The notes: generated from the letters alone by a model not told the origin. A DNA stretch of 64,000 nucleotides from Pseudomonas sp. LRP2-20 (GCF_024349685.1 NZ_AP025944.1:4842001-4906000), one strand, 5' to 3'; counted from the first letter of the stretch, positions 45,173-55,192 are shown. Translations and numbers: made by a program.

Positions 45173-46519
45173 ATGCTTCAACTGCCCAAAACCCGCTACA
45201 CCGGCTTGGCCTTCGCTGCCATTGCCGCAGGCTTACCCGTTACGGCCAACGCTAGCGAAGCGTTTGCCAAGGACTCCCCGTGGATGTTCGGTGACTGGGG
45301 CGGCACCCGCACCGAGCTGCTGCAAAAGGGCTACGACTTCACCCTCGGCTACACCGGCGAGATGGGCAGCAACCTGCACGGCGGCTACGACCACGACCAC
45401 ACCGCGCGCTACAGCGACCAGTTCACCTTCGCCAGCCACCTGGATCTGGAGAAGATCCTCGGCTGGAACGACACCGAGTTCCAGCTGACCATCACCGAAC
45501 GCCACGGCGACAACATCAGCAACGACCGCATCAACGACCCACGAGTCGGCGGCTTCACTTCGGCCCAGGAAGTCTGGGGCAGAGGCGAAACCTGGCGGCT
45601 GACGCAAATGTGGATCAAGCAGAAATACTTCGACGGCGCCCTGGACGTGAAGGTCGGCCGCTTCGGCGAAGGCGAGGACTTCAACAGCTTCCCCTGCGAC
45701 TTCCAGAACCTGGCCTTCTGCGGCTCGCAGGTGGGCAACTGGGTCGGCGGCATCTGGTACAACTGGCCGGTCAGCCAATGGGCCATGCGCGTGCGCTACA
45801 ACCTCAACCCGGAGCTGTACGCCCAGGTTGGCATCTATGAGCAGAACCCGTCCAACCTCGAATCGGGCAACGGCTTCAAGCTCAGCGGCAGTGGCACCCA
45901 GGGCGCGGTGATGCCGATTGAACTGGTATGGAGCCCACGTTTCCAAGGCCTGAAAGGGGAATATCGCGCCGGCTACTACTACAGTAATGCCAAGGCACAG
46001 GATGTTCTCAAGGACAGCAACGGCCAGCCGGCCGCCCTCAGTGGCGCCGCCTACCGCAGCAGTTCGAGCAAGCACGGCTTGTGGCTCGGGGCCCAGCAGC
46101 AGGTCACCTCGCTGGCATCCGACCAGTCGCGCGGCCTGAGCCTGTTCGCCAACGCCACGGTGCACGACAAGAAGACCAATGTCATCGACAACTATGTTCA
46201 AGCTGGACTGGTTTACAAAGGCCCCTTCGACGCCCGCGCCAAGGACGACATCGGCTTCGCCGTCGCCCGCGTGCACGCCAACCCGGCCTACCGCAAGAAC
46301 GCCCGCCTGGCCAATCAGGCGGCTGGCCTCGACGACTACGACAACCCAGGCTACCTGCCGGTGCAAGACACCGAGTACAGCGCCGAACTCTATTACGGCA
46401 TTCACCTGGCCGACTGGCTCACGGTGCGCCCGAACCTGCAGTACATCCGCCATCCGGGCGGGGTGTCGCAGGTCGACAGCGCGCTGATCGGCGGCCTGAA
46501 GATTCAAAGCACGTTCTGA
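45173..46519 (+). CDS. oprB: carbohydrate-selective porin OprB
   Basis: A 448-residue outer-membrane porin. A signal peptide ends near TANA-SEAFA. The opening motif MFGDWGGTRTELLQKGYDF is characteristic of the OprB family, and the sequence ends in a C-terminal Phe (GGLKIQSTF). The 16-strand type barrel takes glucose and related sugars into the periplasm. It lies 42 bases upstream of gcd, so sugar entry and periplasmic glucose oxidation are encoded together. A 12-bp palindrome replaces a normal ribosome-binding site. Confidence 0.93.
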   Translation: MLQLPKTRYTGLAFAAIAAGLPVTANASEAFAKDSPWMFGDWGGTRTELLQKGYDFTLGYTGEMGSNLHGGYDHDHTARYSDQFTFASHLDLEKILGWNDTEFQLTITERHGDNISNDRINDPRVGGFTSAQEVWGRGETWRLTQMWIKQKYFDGALDVKVGRFGEGEDFNSFPCDFQNLAFCGSQVGNWVGGIWYNWPVSQWAMRVRYNLNPELYAQVGIYEQNPSNLESGNGFKLSGSGTQGAVMPIELVWSPRFQGLKGEYRAGYYYSNAKAQDVLKDSNGQPAALSGAAYRSSSSKHGLWLGAQQQVTSLASDQSRGLSLFANATVHDKKTNVIDNYVQAGLVYKGPFDARAKDDIGFAVARVHANPAYRKNARLANQAAGLDDYDNPGYLPVQDTEYSAELYYGIHLADWLTVRPNLQYIRHPGGVSQVDSALIGGLKIQSTF

Positions 46520-46561
46520 CCACCTTCACCCTGACCACCTTCACATAACGGAGAACCTACG

Positions 46562-48973
46562 ATGAGCACTGACGGTGCCAACCAAGGAACCCGCTGGCTA
46601 CCGCGCCTGATGGGCGTGCTGCTGTTGCTGATGGGCCTGGCCCTGCTGGCCGGCGGCATCAAGCTGAGCCAGCTGGGCGGATCGCTGTACTACCTGATTG
46701 CCGGTATCGGCTTTGCCCTGTCGGGCGCCCTGCTGCTGGCCAAGCGCCGCATCGCCCTGGGCCTGTATGGCCTGGTGCTGCTGGGCAGCACCGTGTGGGC
46801 CATGCTCGAAGTGGGCCTGGACTGGTGGCAACTGGTACCACGCCTGGCCATCTGGTTCGCCATCGGAGTGGTGCTGCTGTTGCCGTGGGCCCGTCGCCCG
46901 CTGACCGGCCCTGCAGCCAAGGCCAATACCGCGCTGCTGAGCATCGCCGTGCTGGCGTCGGGTGCCTGTGCCCTGGGCAGCCAGTTCACCCACCCGGGCG
47001 AAGTGTTCGGCGAACTCGGCCGCGACAACAGCGAAATGGGCAGCGCCGCACCGGCCATGCCCGATGGCGACTGGCAGGCGTATGGCCGCACCGAGCACGG
47101 CGACCGCTATTCGCCGCTGCGCCAGATCACCCCGCAGAACGCCTACCGCCTGGAAGAAGCCTGGCGCATCCGCACCGGCGACCTGCCGACCGACGACGAC
47201 CCGGTCGAGCTGACCAACGAAAACACCCCGCTGAAGGCCAACGGCATGCTCTATGCCTGCACCGCCCACAGCAAGGTGCTGGCCCTGGACCCGGACACCG
47301 GCGCCGAGATCTGGCGCTACGACCCGCAGATCAAGACCCCGGTCGGCACCTTCAAGGGCTTCGCCCACATGACCTGCCGCGGCGTCTCGTACTACGACGA
47401 GAACAGCTACGTCAGCCGTGACGGCAGCCCGGCACCGAAGGTGTCCGATGCCGGCCAGGCCGTGGCCCAGGCCTGCCCACGCCGCCTCTACCTGCCGACT
47501 GCCGACGCCCGCCTGATCGCCATCAACGCTGATAACGGCAAGGTCTGCGAAGGCTTCGCCAACCAGGGCGCGATCGACCTGACCACGGGCATCGGCCCGT
47601 TCACCGCTGGCGGCTACTACTCCACCTCGCCAGTGGCGATCACCCGCAGCCTGGTGATCATCGGCGGCCATGTCACCGACAACGAGTCGACCAACGAACC
47701 GTCCGGCGTGATCCGCGCCTACGACGTGCACGACGGCCGCCTGGTGTGGAACTGGGACAGCAACAACCCGGACGACACCAAGCCGCTGGCCCCGGGCAAG
47801 ATGTACAGCCGCAACTCGGCCAACATGTGGTCGCTGGCCAGCGTCGACGAAGACCTGGGCATGGTCTACCTGCCGCTGGGCAACCAGACCCCTGACCAGT
47901 GGGGCGCTGACCGCACCCCGGGCGCCGAGAAGTACAGCGCCGGTGTGGTCGCCCTGGACCTTGCCACCGGCAAGGCCCGCTGGAACTACCAGTTCACCCA
48001 CCACGACCTGTGGGACATGGACGTCGGCAGCCAGCCGACCCTGGTGCACCTGAAGACCAAGGACGACATCAAGCCGGCGATCATCGTGCCGACCAAGCAG
48101 GGCAGCCTGTACGTGCTCGACCGCCGCGACGGCACACCGATCGTGCCGATCCGCGAGATCCCGGTCCCGCAGGGCGCGGTCAAGGGTGACCACACCGCAC
48201 CGACCCAGGCCCGCTCCGACCTCAACCTGCTCGGCCCAGAGCTGACCGAACAGGCCATGTGGGGCGCCACGCCGTTCGACCAGATGCTGTGCCGCATCCA
48301 GTTCCGCGAGCTGCGCTATGAAGGCCAGTACACCCCGCCGTCCGAACAGGGCAGCCTGATCTACCCAGGCAACGTCGGCGTGTTCAACTGGGGCGGCGTG
48401 TCGGTCGACCCGGTGCGTCAGCTGCTGTTCACTTCGCCCAACTACATGGCCTTCGTGTCGAAGATGGTGCCGCGCGAGCAGGTGGCCGCCGGCAGCAAGC
48501 GCGAAAGCGAGACCAGTGGCGTGCAGCCGAACACCGGCGCTCCCTACGCGGTGACCATGCACCCGTTCATGTCGCCGATCGGCATCCCGTGCCAGGCGCC
48601 GGCCTGGGGTTATGTGGCGGCCATCGACCTGTTCACCAACAAGGTGGTGTGGAAGCGCAAGAACGGCACGACCCGTGACAGCACCCCGGTGCCGATCGGC
48701 ATGCCGGTGGGTGTCCCGAGCATGGGCGGCTCGATCGTTACCGCAGGTGGTGTTGGCTTCCTCAGCGGCACCCTCGACCAGTATCTGCGTGCCTATGACG
48801 TGAACAACGGCAAGGAACTGTGGAAGGCCCGCCTGCCTGCGGGTGGCCAAGCCACGCCGATGACCTATACCGGCAAGGACGGCAAGCAATATGTGCTGAT
48901 CGTCGCTGGCGGCCATGGCTCGCTGGGCACCAGGATGGGCGATTACATCATCGCTTACAAATTGGCCGAGTAA
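46562..48973 (+). CDS. gcd: membrane-bound PQQ-dependent glucose dehydrogenase
   Basis: An 803-residue quinoprotein. Five hydrophobic helices cover about residues 12-145. The periplasmic eight-bladed PQQ propeller follows (WQAYGRTEHGDRYSPL, FTHHDLWDMDVGSQPTL, and the C-terminal GKDGKQYVLIVAGGHGSLGT). It oxidises glucose to gluconolactone in the periplasm and passes electrons to ubiquinone. ATG 46562 follows GGAGAAC. It is coupled by position to oprB. Full length for the family. Confidence 0.96.
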   Translation: MSTDGANQGTRWLPRLMGVLLLLMGLALLAGGIKLSQLGGSLYYLIAGIGFALSGALLLAKRRIALGLYGLVLLGSTVWAMLEVGLDWWQLVPRLAIWFAIGVVLLLPWARRPLTGPAAKANTALLSIAVLASGACALGSQFTHPGEVFGELGRDNSEMGSAAPAMPDGDWQAYGRTEHGDRYSPLRQITPQNAYRLEEAWRIRTGDLPTDDDPVELTNENTPLKANGMLYACTAHSKVLALDPDTGAEIWRYDPQIKTPVGTFKGFAHMTCRGVSYYDENSYVSRDGSPAPKVSDAGQAVAQACPRRLYLPTADARLIAINADNGKVCEGFANQGAIDLTTGIGPFTAGGYYSTSPVAITRSLVIIGGHVTDNESTNEPSGVIRAYDVHDGRLVWNWDSNNPDDTKPLAPGKMYSRNSANMWSLASVDEDLGMVYLPLGNQTPDQWGADRTPGAEKYSAGVVALDLATGKARWNYQFTHHDLWDMDVGSQPTLVHLKTKDDIKPAIIVPTKQGSLYVLDRRDGTPIVPIREIPVPQGAVKGDHTAPTQARSDLNLLGPELTEQAMWGATPFDQMLCRIQFRELRYEGQYTPPSEQGSLIYPGNVGVFNWGGVSVDPVRQLLFTSPNYMAFVSKMVPREQVAAGSKRESETSGVQPNTGAPYAVTMHPFMSPIGIPCQAPAWGYVAAIDLFTNKVVWKRKNGTTRDSTPVPIGMPVGVPSMGGSIVTAGGVGFLSGTLDQYLRAYDVNNGKELWKARLPAGGQATPMTYTGKDGKQYVLIVAGGHGSLGTRMGDYIIAYKLAE

Positions 48974-48982
48974 GGCTCTGTT

Positions 48983-49004
48983 GCGGCGGTGGCATCACCG
49001 CCGC
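48983..49004 (+). terminator. hairpin after gcd
   Basis: GCGGCGGTG-(gcat)-CACCGCCGC, a perfect 9-bp stem 10 bases after the gcd stop, without a T-run. It abuts the REP pair that follows. Confidence 0.6.
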
Positions 49005-49097
49005 ATTCGCGGAGCAAGCCCGCTCCCACAGGTATCGCACCGTTCTAAAGGACTTCGCCATACCTGTGGGAACGGGCTTGTCCCGCGACGAGGCCGG
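49001..49097. repeat. REP pair between gcd and lon
   Basis: CCGCATTCGCGG-AGCAAGCCCGCTCCCACAGG and, inverted, CCTGTGGGAACGGGCTTGTCCCGCG-ACGAGGCCGG (each given in part) flank a 30-bp centre containing ACTTCGCC. This is a typical inverted REP doublet. Confidence 0.8.
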
Positions 49098-49204
49098 CGC
49101 AAGCCGTGCAATGATGAAACCCTCCCCTTGTACCCTTCGTCTCCCATTGAAACCCATCCCTGCGCGCCCCATCTAAGCACCATAGTCATTTACGCAGGTG
49201 CCCC

Positions 49205-51625
49205 ATGAGCGACCAGCAGGATTTCCCGGAACAACCCGACGAACACAGCGCAGTCGAACAGCCCGCCACCCAGGCCGATACCGGCCACGCCCTTGCCCTG
49301 CCCGGCCAACAGCTGCCGGACAAGGTCTATGTGATCCCGATCCACAACCGCCCGTTCTTCCCCGCGCAAGTGCTGCCGGTGATCGTCAACGAAGAGCCCT
49401 GGGCCGAAACCCTCGACCTGGTCGCCAAGACCGAGCACCACTCGCTGGCACTGTTCTTCATGGACACCCCGCCGGAAGACCACCGCCATTTCGACACCTC
49501 GGCCCTGCCGGAGTACGGCACCTTGGTCAAGGTGCACCACGCCAGCCGCGAAAACGGCAAATTGCAGTTCGTCGCCCAGGGTCTGACCCGGGTACGCATC
49601 CGTACCTGGCTCAAGCACCATCGCCCGCCGTACCTGGTCGAGGTCGAATACCCGCGCCAGCCGGCCGAGCCGACCGACGAGGTCAAGGCCTACGGCATGG
49701 CGCTGATCAACGCGATCAAGGAACTGCTGCCGCTCAACCCGCTGTACAGCGAAGAACTGAAGAACTACCTCAACCGCTTCAGCCCCAACGACCCGTCACC
49801 GCTCACCGACTTTGCCGCCGCGCTCACCTCTGCCACCGGCAACGAGCTGCAGGAAGTGCTCGACTGCGTGCCCATGCTCAAGCGCATGGAGAAGGTCCTG
49901 CCGATGCTGCGCAAGGAGGTCGAGGTTGCGCGCCTGCAAAACGAGATTTCCGCCGAGGTCAACCGGCAGATCGGCGAGCACCAGCGCGAGTTCTTCCTCA
50001 AGGAGCAGCTCAAGGTCATCCAGCAGGAGCTGGGCCTGACCAAGGACGACCGCAGTGCCGACCTCGAACAGTTCGAGCAACGCCTGACCGGCAAGACCCT
50101 GCCCGAACAGGCGAAGAAGCGCATCGACGAAGAAATGGGCAAGCTGGCCATCCTCGAGACCGGCTCGCCCGAATACGCCGTAACCCGCAATTACCTGGAA
50201 TGGGCCACCGCGCTGCCCTGGGGCCTGTACGGCAAGGACAAGCTCGACCTGAAACATGCACGCAAGGTGCTCGACCAGCACCACGCAGGCCTGGACGACA
50301 TCAAGGAACGTATCCTCGAATTCCTCGCCGTCGGGGCCTGGAAAGGTGAGATCAGTGGCTCGATCGTGCTGCTGGTGGGCCCGCCCGGGGTGGGCAAGAC
50401 CAGCATCGGCAAGTCCATCGCCGAATCCCTCGGCCGGCCGTTCTACCGCTTCAGCGTCGGCGGCATGCGCGACGAGGCCGAGATCAAGGGCCATCGCCGC
50501 ACCTACATCGGCGCCCAGCCGGGCAAGCTGGTGCAGGCGCTGAAGGATGTCGAAGTGATGAACCCGGTGATCATGCTCGACGAGATCGACAAGATGGGCC
50601 AGAGCTACCAGGGCGACCCGGCCTCGGCGCTGCTGGAAACCCTCGACCCGGAGCAGAACGTCGATTTCCTCGACCACTACCTGGACCTGCGCCTGGACCT
50701 GTCCAAGGTGCTGTTCGTGTGCACTGCCAACACCCTTGACTCGATCCCTGGCCCGCTACTCGACCGCATGGAGGTGATCCGCCTGTCCGGCTACATTACC
50801 GAAGAGAAGCTGGCCATCGCCAAGCGCCACCTGTGGCCCAAACAGCTGGAAAAGGCCGGCGTGGCCAAGACCAGCCTGAGCATCAGCGACAGCGCCCTGC
50901 GAACGGTGATCGAGGGCTATGCGCGAGAAGCCGGCGTGCGCCAGCTGGAGAAACAGTTGGGCAAGCTGGTGCGCAAGGCCGTGGTCAAGCTGCTGGAGAA
51001 CCCGGATGCCAAGCTCAAGATCGGCAACAAGGACCTGGAGGCCGCGTTGGGCATGCCGGTGTTCCGCAGCGAACAGGTGCTGGCTGGCAAAGGCGTGATC
51101 ACCGGCCTTGCCTGGACCAGCATGGGCGGCGCGACCCTGCCGATCGAGGCCACCCGCATCCACACGCTGAACCGCGGCTTCAAGCTCACCGGCAAGCTGG
51201 GTGACGTGATGAAGGAATCCGCTGAAATCGCCTACAGCTACGTCAGTTCCAACCTCAAGCAGTTTGGTGGTGACCCGGGCTTCTTCAACGAAGCGTTCAT
51301 TCACCTGCACGTGCCTGAAGGCGCCACACCGAAGGATGGCCCGAGTGCCGGCATCACCATGGCCAGCGCGCTGCTGTCGCTGGCCCGCGACCAGGCGCCG
51401 AAGAAAGGCGTGGCCATGACCGGCGAGCTGACCCTCACTGGCCAGGTGCTGCCGATTGGCGGCGTGCGCGAAAAGGTGATCGCGGCGCGGCGGCAGAAGA
51501 TCTTCAAGCTGATCCTGCCGGAGCCGAACCGCGGGGACTTCGAAGAGCTGCCGGACTACCTGCGCGAAGGCCTGACCGTGCATTTCGCCAGGCGCTTCGC
51601 AGACGTGGCCAAAGTCCTGTTCTGA
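49205..51625 (+). CDS. lon: Lon-family ATP-dependent serine protease
   Basis: An 806-residue Lon protease. The N-terminal substrate-binding domain contains PIHNRPFFPAQVLPVIV. The AAA+ module has Walker A GPPGVGKTS near residue 400, Walker B VIMLDEIDKM and SVGGMRDEAEIKGHRRTY. The proteolytic domain carries the catalytic Ser in PKDGPSAGITMA and the Lys in GGVREKVIAARR. Pseudomonads usually carry two lon genes; the clp-neighbouring copy is not here, so this is probably the second paralogue. It degrades misfolded and regulatory proteins in the cytoplasm. Confidence 0.93.
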   Translation: MSDQQDFPEQPDEHSAVEQPATQADTGHALALPGQQLPDKVYVIPIHNRPFFPAQVLPVIVNEEPWAETLDLVAKTEHHSLALFFMDTPPEDHRHFDTSALPEYGTLVKVHHASRENGKLQFVAQGLTRVRIRTWLKHHRPPYLVEVEYPRQPAEPTDEVKAYGMALINAIKELLPLNPLYSEELKNYLNRFSPNDPSPLTDFAAALTSATGNELQEVLDCVPMLKRMEKVLPMLRKEVEVARLQNEISAEVNRQIGEHQREFFLKEQLKVIQQELGLTKDDRSADLEQFEQRLTGKTLPEQAKKRIDEEMGKLAILETGSPEYAVTRNYLEWATALPWGLYGKDKLDLKHARKVLDQHHAGLDDIKERILEFLAVGAWKGEISGSIVLLVGPPGVGKTSIGKSIAESLGRPFYRFSVGGMRDEAEIKGHRRTYIGAQPGKLVQALKDVEVMNPVIMLDEIDKMGQSYQGDPASALLETLDPEQNVDFLDHYLDLRLDLSKVLFVCTANTLDSIPGPLLDRMEVIRLSGYITEEKLAIAKRHLWPKQLEKAGVAKTSLSISDSALRTVIEGYAREAGVRQLEKQLGKLVRKAVVKLLENPDAKLKIGNKDLEAALGMPVFRSEQVLAGKGVITGLAWTSMGGATLPIEATRIHTLNRGFKLTGKLGDVMKESAEIAYSYVSSNLKQFGGDPGFFNEAFIHLHVPEGATPKDGPSAGITMASALLSLARDQAPKKGVAMTGELTLTGQVLPIGGVREKVIAARRQKIFKLILPEPNRGDFEELPDYLREGLTVHFARRFADVAKVLF

Positions 51626-51633
51626 CCTGTACC

Positions 51634-51731
51634 GTCCTCTTCGCGGGTGAACCCGCTCCCACAGGGTAATCACAGTTTTCAAGCGCTGTGTTGTACCTGT
51701 GGGAGTGGCTTTAGCCGCGAAGAGGCCGGCA
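51634..51731. repeat. REP doublet downstream of lon
   Basis: CCTCTTCGCGGGTGAACCCGCTCCCACAGG and its inverted partner CCTGTGGGAGTGGCTTTAGCCGCGAAGAGG (each given in part) flank a ~35-bp AT-rich centre. The outer ends CCTCTTCGCGG and CCGCGAAGAGG are perfectly complementary. Confidence 0.82.
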
Positions 51732-51795
51732 CTGGCAACACAAAATCCCTTGATCATCGGTTATCCTCAGGCCATCGCCAGCCTTCGGAGCCACC

Positions 51796-52188
51796 ATGAC
51801 CGCCCCTCGTCTGCTCGTTCCCCTGAGCCTCGCCCTGCTCGCCGCCTGCGCCCAGCAGCCAAAGCAAACCGTCGAACTGGACGCCGAAAGCGAATGCCCC
51901 AAGCGCCTGCAGGTCGGCCAGAGCCTTACCCTGACCCTGCCCAGCAACCCCACCACCGGCTACCGCTGGCTGGTACAGAACCCTGCATCCAACGTGCTGC
52001 AAAGCCTGGGCCCCGAGGTCTACAGTGCCCCCGAAGACGCCGGCATCGTCGGCAGTTCGGGGATCTCGACCTGGCGCTACCAGGCCCGCACCGCCGGTGA
52101 AGGCCACCTGGTGCTGGTCTACCAGCAGCCCTGGGCCCCGGAAGTGCGCCCGGTACAGACCTTCGATTGCGCCATCCGGGTCAACTGA
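51796..52188 (+). CDS. chagasin-like protease-inhibitor lipoprotein (I42 family)
   Basis: A 130-residue exported protein with a lipobox (ALLAAC, Cys17) after a short hydrophobic signal. The mature domain has the three chagasin loops: NPTTGYRW near residue 55, a STWRYQARTAGEGHL segment, and QQPWAPEVRP near the end. Family members inhibit papain-like cysteine proteases. It would sit in the periplasm or on the outer membrane. Its proximity to lon is probably coincidental, since Lon is cytoplasmic and a serine protease. Confidence 0.85.
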   Translation: MTAPRLLVPLSLALLAACAQQPKQTVELDAESECPKRLQVGQSLTLTLPSNPTTGYRWLVQNPASNVLQSLGPEVYSAPEDAGIVGSSGISTWRYQARTAGEGHLVLVYQQPWAPEVRPVQTFDCAIRVN

Positions 52189-52277
52189 ACAGTCAGCGCT
52201 GGTCAGCCAACCATGCATCCTGACTGCGGTTTGGCTAGAATGCCGGCCCTGCATATCGCCAGCCGCCTGGATTCACC

Positions 52278-53021
52278 GTGAGCAAACAACCCGACCGCCT
52301 TTTCGCCCAACCTCTGGAGCAAGTCCCCGACTTCGTGTTCAACGAAGACGTGGTGCGCGTGTTCCCGGACATGATCAAGCGCTCGGTGCCCGGTTACCCG
52401 ACCATCGTCGAAAACCTCGGCGTGCTGGCCGCGCGCTTCGCCCAACCGCACACCGCGCTGTATGACCTGGGCGCTTCCCTGGGTGCCGTCACCCAGTCGC
52501 TGCGCCGCCATGTGCGCAGCGACGGCTGCCGGGTGATCGCGGTGGACAATTCGGCCGCCATGGTCGAACGTTGCCGCCAGTACCTCACCGCCCAGGATTC
52601 AATGTTCCAGGAGCTGCTGCCCGTCGAAGTGCTGGAGGCCGACATCCTCACTCTGCCCTTCGAGCCGGCCTCGGTGGTGGCAATGAACTTCACCCTGCAG
52701 TTCATCGCACCTGAACAACGCCTGGCGCTGCTCGGCCAGATCCGCCAGGCATTGCTGCCCGGCGGCGCGCTGATCCTCTCGGAGAAACTGCGCTTCGCCG
52801 ATGACGAGGAGCAGACTCTGCTTAACGAACTGCACCTGGACTTCAAGCGGGCCAATGGCTACAGCGAACTGGAAATTGCCCAGAAGCGCAGCGCCATCGA
52901 AAACGTGATGAAGCCCGACACCCTGGAAGCCCATAAGGAGCGCCTGCACGCGGCCGGCTTCACCAAGGTGGTGCCGTGGTTCCAATGCCTCAATTTTGCC
53001 TCGCTGATAGCCCTGCCATGA
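52278..53021 (+). CDS. cmoA: carboxy-SAM synthase
   Basis: A 247-residue SAM-dependent enzyme starting at GTG 52278. The N-terminus [21 protein letters not shown] is the CmoA signature (given in part), followed by the SAM-binding [14 protein letters not shown] and the [10 protein letters not shown] segment. It converts SAM and prephenate into carboxy-SAM, used by CmoB to make cmo5U at the tRNA wobble position. Its stop overlaps the cmoB ATG by four bases. Confidence 0.96.
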   Translation: MSKQPDRLFAQPLEQVPDFVFNEDVVRVFPDMIKRSVPGYPTIVENLGVLAARFAQPHTALYDLGASLGAVTQSLRRHVRSDGCRVIAVDNSAAMVERCRQYLTAQDSMFQELLPVEVLEADILTLPFEPASVVAMNFTLQFIAPEQRLALLGQIRQALLPGGALILSEKLRFADDEEQTLLNELHLDFKRANGYSELEIAQKRSAIENVMKPDTLEAHKERLHAAGFTKVVPWFQCLNFASLIALP

Positions 53022-53974
53022 TCGATCTGTCCCCCCTCGTCCGCCGCCTGGCGGGCACGCCCCTGGCTTCCTGGTCCCAGGGCCTGCAAGCACAACTGCA
53101 AGCCAAGCTGGAAAAAGGCCACGGCGACCTCGACCGCTGGCGCGGTGCGCTCGACGCGTTGCCAGCCCTGCGGCCCAGCGAAATAGACCTGGTCGACGGC
53201 CTGCGCCTGGATTGCGAGTGTGATGACGCCACCCGCGCGCAGATGCGCCAGGCATTGATGGGCCTGTCGCCCTGGCGCAAGGGGCCGTTCGACCTGTTTG
53301 GCGTGCATGTCGACACCGAATGGCGCTCGGACTGGAAGTGGTCACGGGTCGGCCCGCACCTGGACCTCAAGGGCAAGCGCGTGCTCGATGTCGGCTGCGG
53401 CAATGGCTACTACCAGTGGCGCATGCTCGGCGCCGGCGCCGACATGGTCATCGGCGTCGACCCCAACTGGCTGTTCTTCTGCCAGTTCCAGGCCGTGCAA
53501 CAGTACCTGCCGGAACTGCCCGCCTGGCACCTGCCGTTCGCCCTGGAGGAGCTGCCGGCCAACCTCGAAGGCTTCGACACCGTTTTCTCCATGGGTGTGT
53601 TCTACCACCGCCGCTCACCCATCGAGCACCTGCTGGCGCTCAAGGACTGCCTGGTCAAAGGCGGCGAGCTGGTGCTAGAAACCCTGGTGATCGAGGGCGA
53701 CGAAAACCAGGTGCTGGTACCCGAAGACCGTTACGCGCAGATGCGCAACGTCTGGTACTTGCCGTCGGTACCGGCGCTGGAGCGCTGGTTGCGCCGCGCC
53801 GGCTTCACTGATGTGCGCTGCGTCGACGTGAGCGTCACCAGCGTCGAGGAACAGCGCAGCACCGAATGGATGCGCTACCAGTCGCTGGGCGATTTCCTTG
53901 ACCCGAACGACCACAGCAAGACCATCGAAGGCCTGCCCGCTCCGCGCCGTGCCACCCTGCTGGCGCGCAAATAA
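53018..53974 (+). CDS. cmoB: tRNA 5-carboxymethoxyuridine methyltransferase
   Basis: A 318-residue enzyme that transfers the carboxymethyl group from carboxy-SAM to 5-hydroxyuridine in tRNA. It contains [19 protein letters not shown], the SAM motif [16 protein letters not shown] and [16 protein letters not shown]. It starts at ATG 53018, inside the ATGA overlap with cmoA. Length and motifs are standard. Confidence 0.96.
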   Translation: MIDLSPLVRRLAGTPLASWSQGLQAQLQAKLEKGHGDLDRWRGALDALPALRPSEIDLVDGLRLDCECDDATRAQMRQALMGLSPWRKGPFDLFGVHVDTEWRSDWKWSRVGPHLDLKGKRVLDVGCGNGYYQWRMLGAGADMVIGVDPNWLFFCQFQAVQQYLPELPAWHLPFALEELPANLEGFDTVFSMGVFYHRRSPIEHLLALKDCLVKGGELVLETLVIEGDENQVLVPEDRYAQMRNVWYLPSVPALERWLRRAGFTDVRCVDVSVTSVEEQRSTEWMRYQSLGDFLDPNDHSKTIEGLPAPRRATLLARK

Positions 53975-53997
53975 AAAAGGCGTCCATGGGGACGCCT
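53973..53997 (-). terminator. terminator of the small exported-protein gene
   Basis: AGGCGTCC-(atgg)-GGACGCCT with a six-T run on the minus strand, ~50 bases after the small gene's stop. On the plus strand it forms a hairpin right after cmoB but without a T-run. Confidence 0.82.
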
Positions 53998-54044
53998 GAA
54001 TCACACCTGCGCCAGGGAGCAGTGCTGGCACAGCTGCTGTTGCC

Positions 54045-54248
54045 TCAGTCTTTGGCCACCTCGCGGGCCTTCTCCTGTGCCTTGCGCTCGCGCTCGGCGA
54101 TGGCCTGTTGCTTATCGCCGTGCAGGCGCTGCTGATCCTGGCGGAACGCTTGCCAGAACTGCTGGGAACGTTCTGCGCCCCCTTCGGCGTAGACACTGGC
54201 GCTGCCCAGGGCGAGGGTCGCCAGCAGCAGGTATTTGGTCAGGTTCAT
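54045..54248 (-). CDS. small exported protein of unknown function
   Basis: A 67-residue protein starting at ATG 54248. A signal peptide with cleavage after SASVYA leaves ~46 residues rich in Gln, Arg, Lys and Glu (DQQRLHGDKQQAIAERERKA), likely helical and highly charged. I do not recognise a family. It is divergent from an OmpR-type regulator and sensor kinase, which is typical of periplasmic accessory proteins of such systems. It ends in a strong terminator, supporting a real gene. Confidence 0.7.
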   Translation of the reverse strand: MNLTKYLLLATLALGSASVYAEGGAERSQQFWQAFRQDQQRLHGDKQQAIAERERKAQEKAREVAKD

Positions 54249-54517
54249 CGTGCTTGCCTCGTTGATAACCGATCAGACAGGGCAAGCGTAACCAGGGGCA
54301 GCTAACGCCAAGGTGAGGCGAGCATTACAGTCTTGCAATGTGGCTTCACATGGCCTGCTCCGGCGATAGCGCCGGAACAGGCAGCCAGATGACACCAGCA
54401 TTACAAATCCGTTATCTGCGCCGAAGGGCCGTTCGCATGCCGTAACATCCTGCGGCTTGACCCTGAAGCCCCTACAGGCTTGAGAATCCCGCCTTTTCCA
54501 GCACACCGAGCCTGCCC

Positions 54518-55192
54518 ATGCGCCTACTGATCATCGAGGACGAACTGCGTACCGCCGACTACCTGCAGCAAGGCCTGCGCGAAAACGGCTACGTGGTCGA
54601 TTGCGCCCACACCGGCGTCGACGGCCTGCACCTGGCGCGCCAGCAGCCCTACGACCTGGTCATTCTCGACGTCAACCTGCCCGAACTGGACGGCTGGACT
54701 GTGCTGCAGCGCCTGCGCGCCGAATCGGCCACGCGGATCATGATGCTGACAGCCCATGGTCGTCTGTCAGACCGGGTCAAAGGCCTGGACCTGGGCGCTG
54801 ACGACTACCTGCTCAAACCGTTCGAATTCCCCGAGTTGCTGGCGCGCATTCGCAGCCTGCTGCGCCGTAACGACCAGCAACTGCAACCGAGCACCCTGCG
54901 CGTTGCCGACCTGGAGCTGGACCCCGGCCGCCACCGCGCCTACCGCGCCGGCAAGCGCATCGACCTGACCGCCAAGGAGTTCGCCCTGCTGCACCTGCTG
55001 ATGCGCCAGAGCGGCGAGGTGCTGTCGCGCACGCAGATCATCTCGCTGGTGTGGGACATGAATTTCGACTGCGACACCAATGTGGTCGAAGTTTCGATCC
55101 GCCGCCTGCGGGCGAAGATCGACGACCCGTTCGACGACAAGCTGATCCACACCCTGCGCGGCGTCGGCTATGTCCTTGAGGCCCGTGTGTGA
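54518..55192 (+). CDS. OmpR/CopR-type response regulator
   Basis: A 224-residue regulator with a receiver domain (acidic Glu7-Asp8, phospho-acceptor Asp51 in VILDVNLPE, Thr78, Lys100) and a C-terminal winged helix ([37 protein letters not shown]; given in part). It belongs to the heavy-metal-type (CopR/IrlR/CzcR) branch. Its stop overlaps the kinase GTG start. The signal and target genes are unknown. Confidence 0.88.
   Translation: MRLLIIEDELRTADYLQQGLRENGYVVDCAHTGVDGLHLARQQPYDLVILDVNLPELDGWTVLQRLRAESATRIMMLTAHGRLSDRVKGLDLGADDYLLKPFEFPELLARIRSLLRRNDQQLQPSTLRVADLELDPGRHRAYRAGKRIDLTAKEFALLHLLMRQSGEVLSRTQIISLVWDMNFDCDTNVVEVSIRRLRAKIDDPFDDKLIHTLRGVGYVLEARV

Noticed and set aside
46519..46550. 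Direct repeat CCACCTTCAC twice between oprB and gcd
   Set aside because: Only ten bases, two copies 15 bp apart; probably slippage and no known binding motif.
46598..48916. A very long open frame antisense to gcd
   Set aside because: It is a by-product of high GC at third codon positions; gcd on the plus strand has full family motifs and the antisense protein has none. The same applies to the long antisense frames over glpD (13921-15411), the molybdopterin gene (5940-7154) and lhr (30237-31946).
49205..52188. Functional pair of protease (Lon) and protease inhibitor (I42)
   Set aside because: Lon is a cytoplasmic Ser-Lys protease while the inhibitor has a lipoprotein signal and targets cysteine proteases; a REP doublet separates them.
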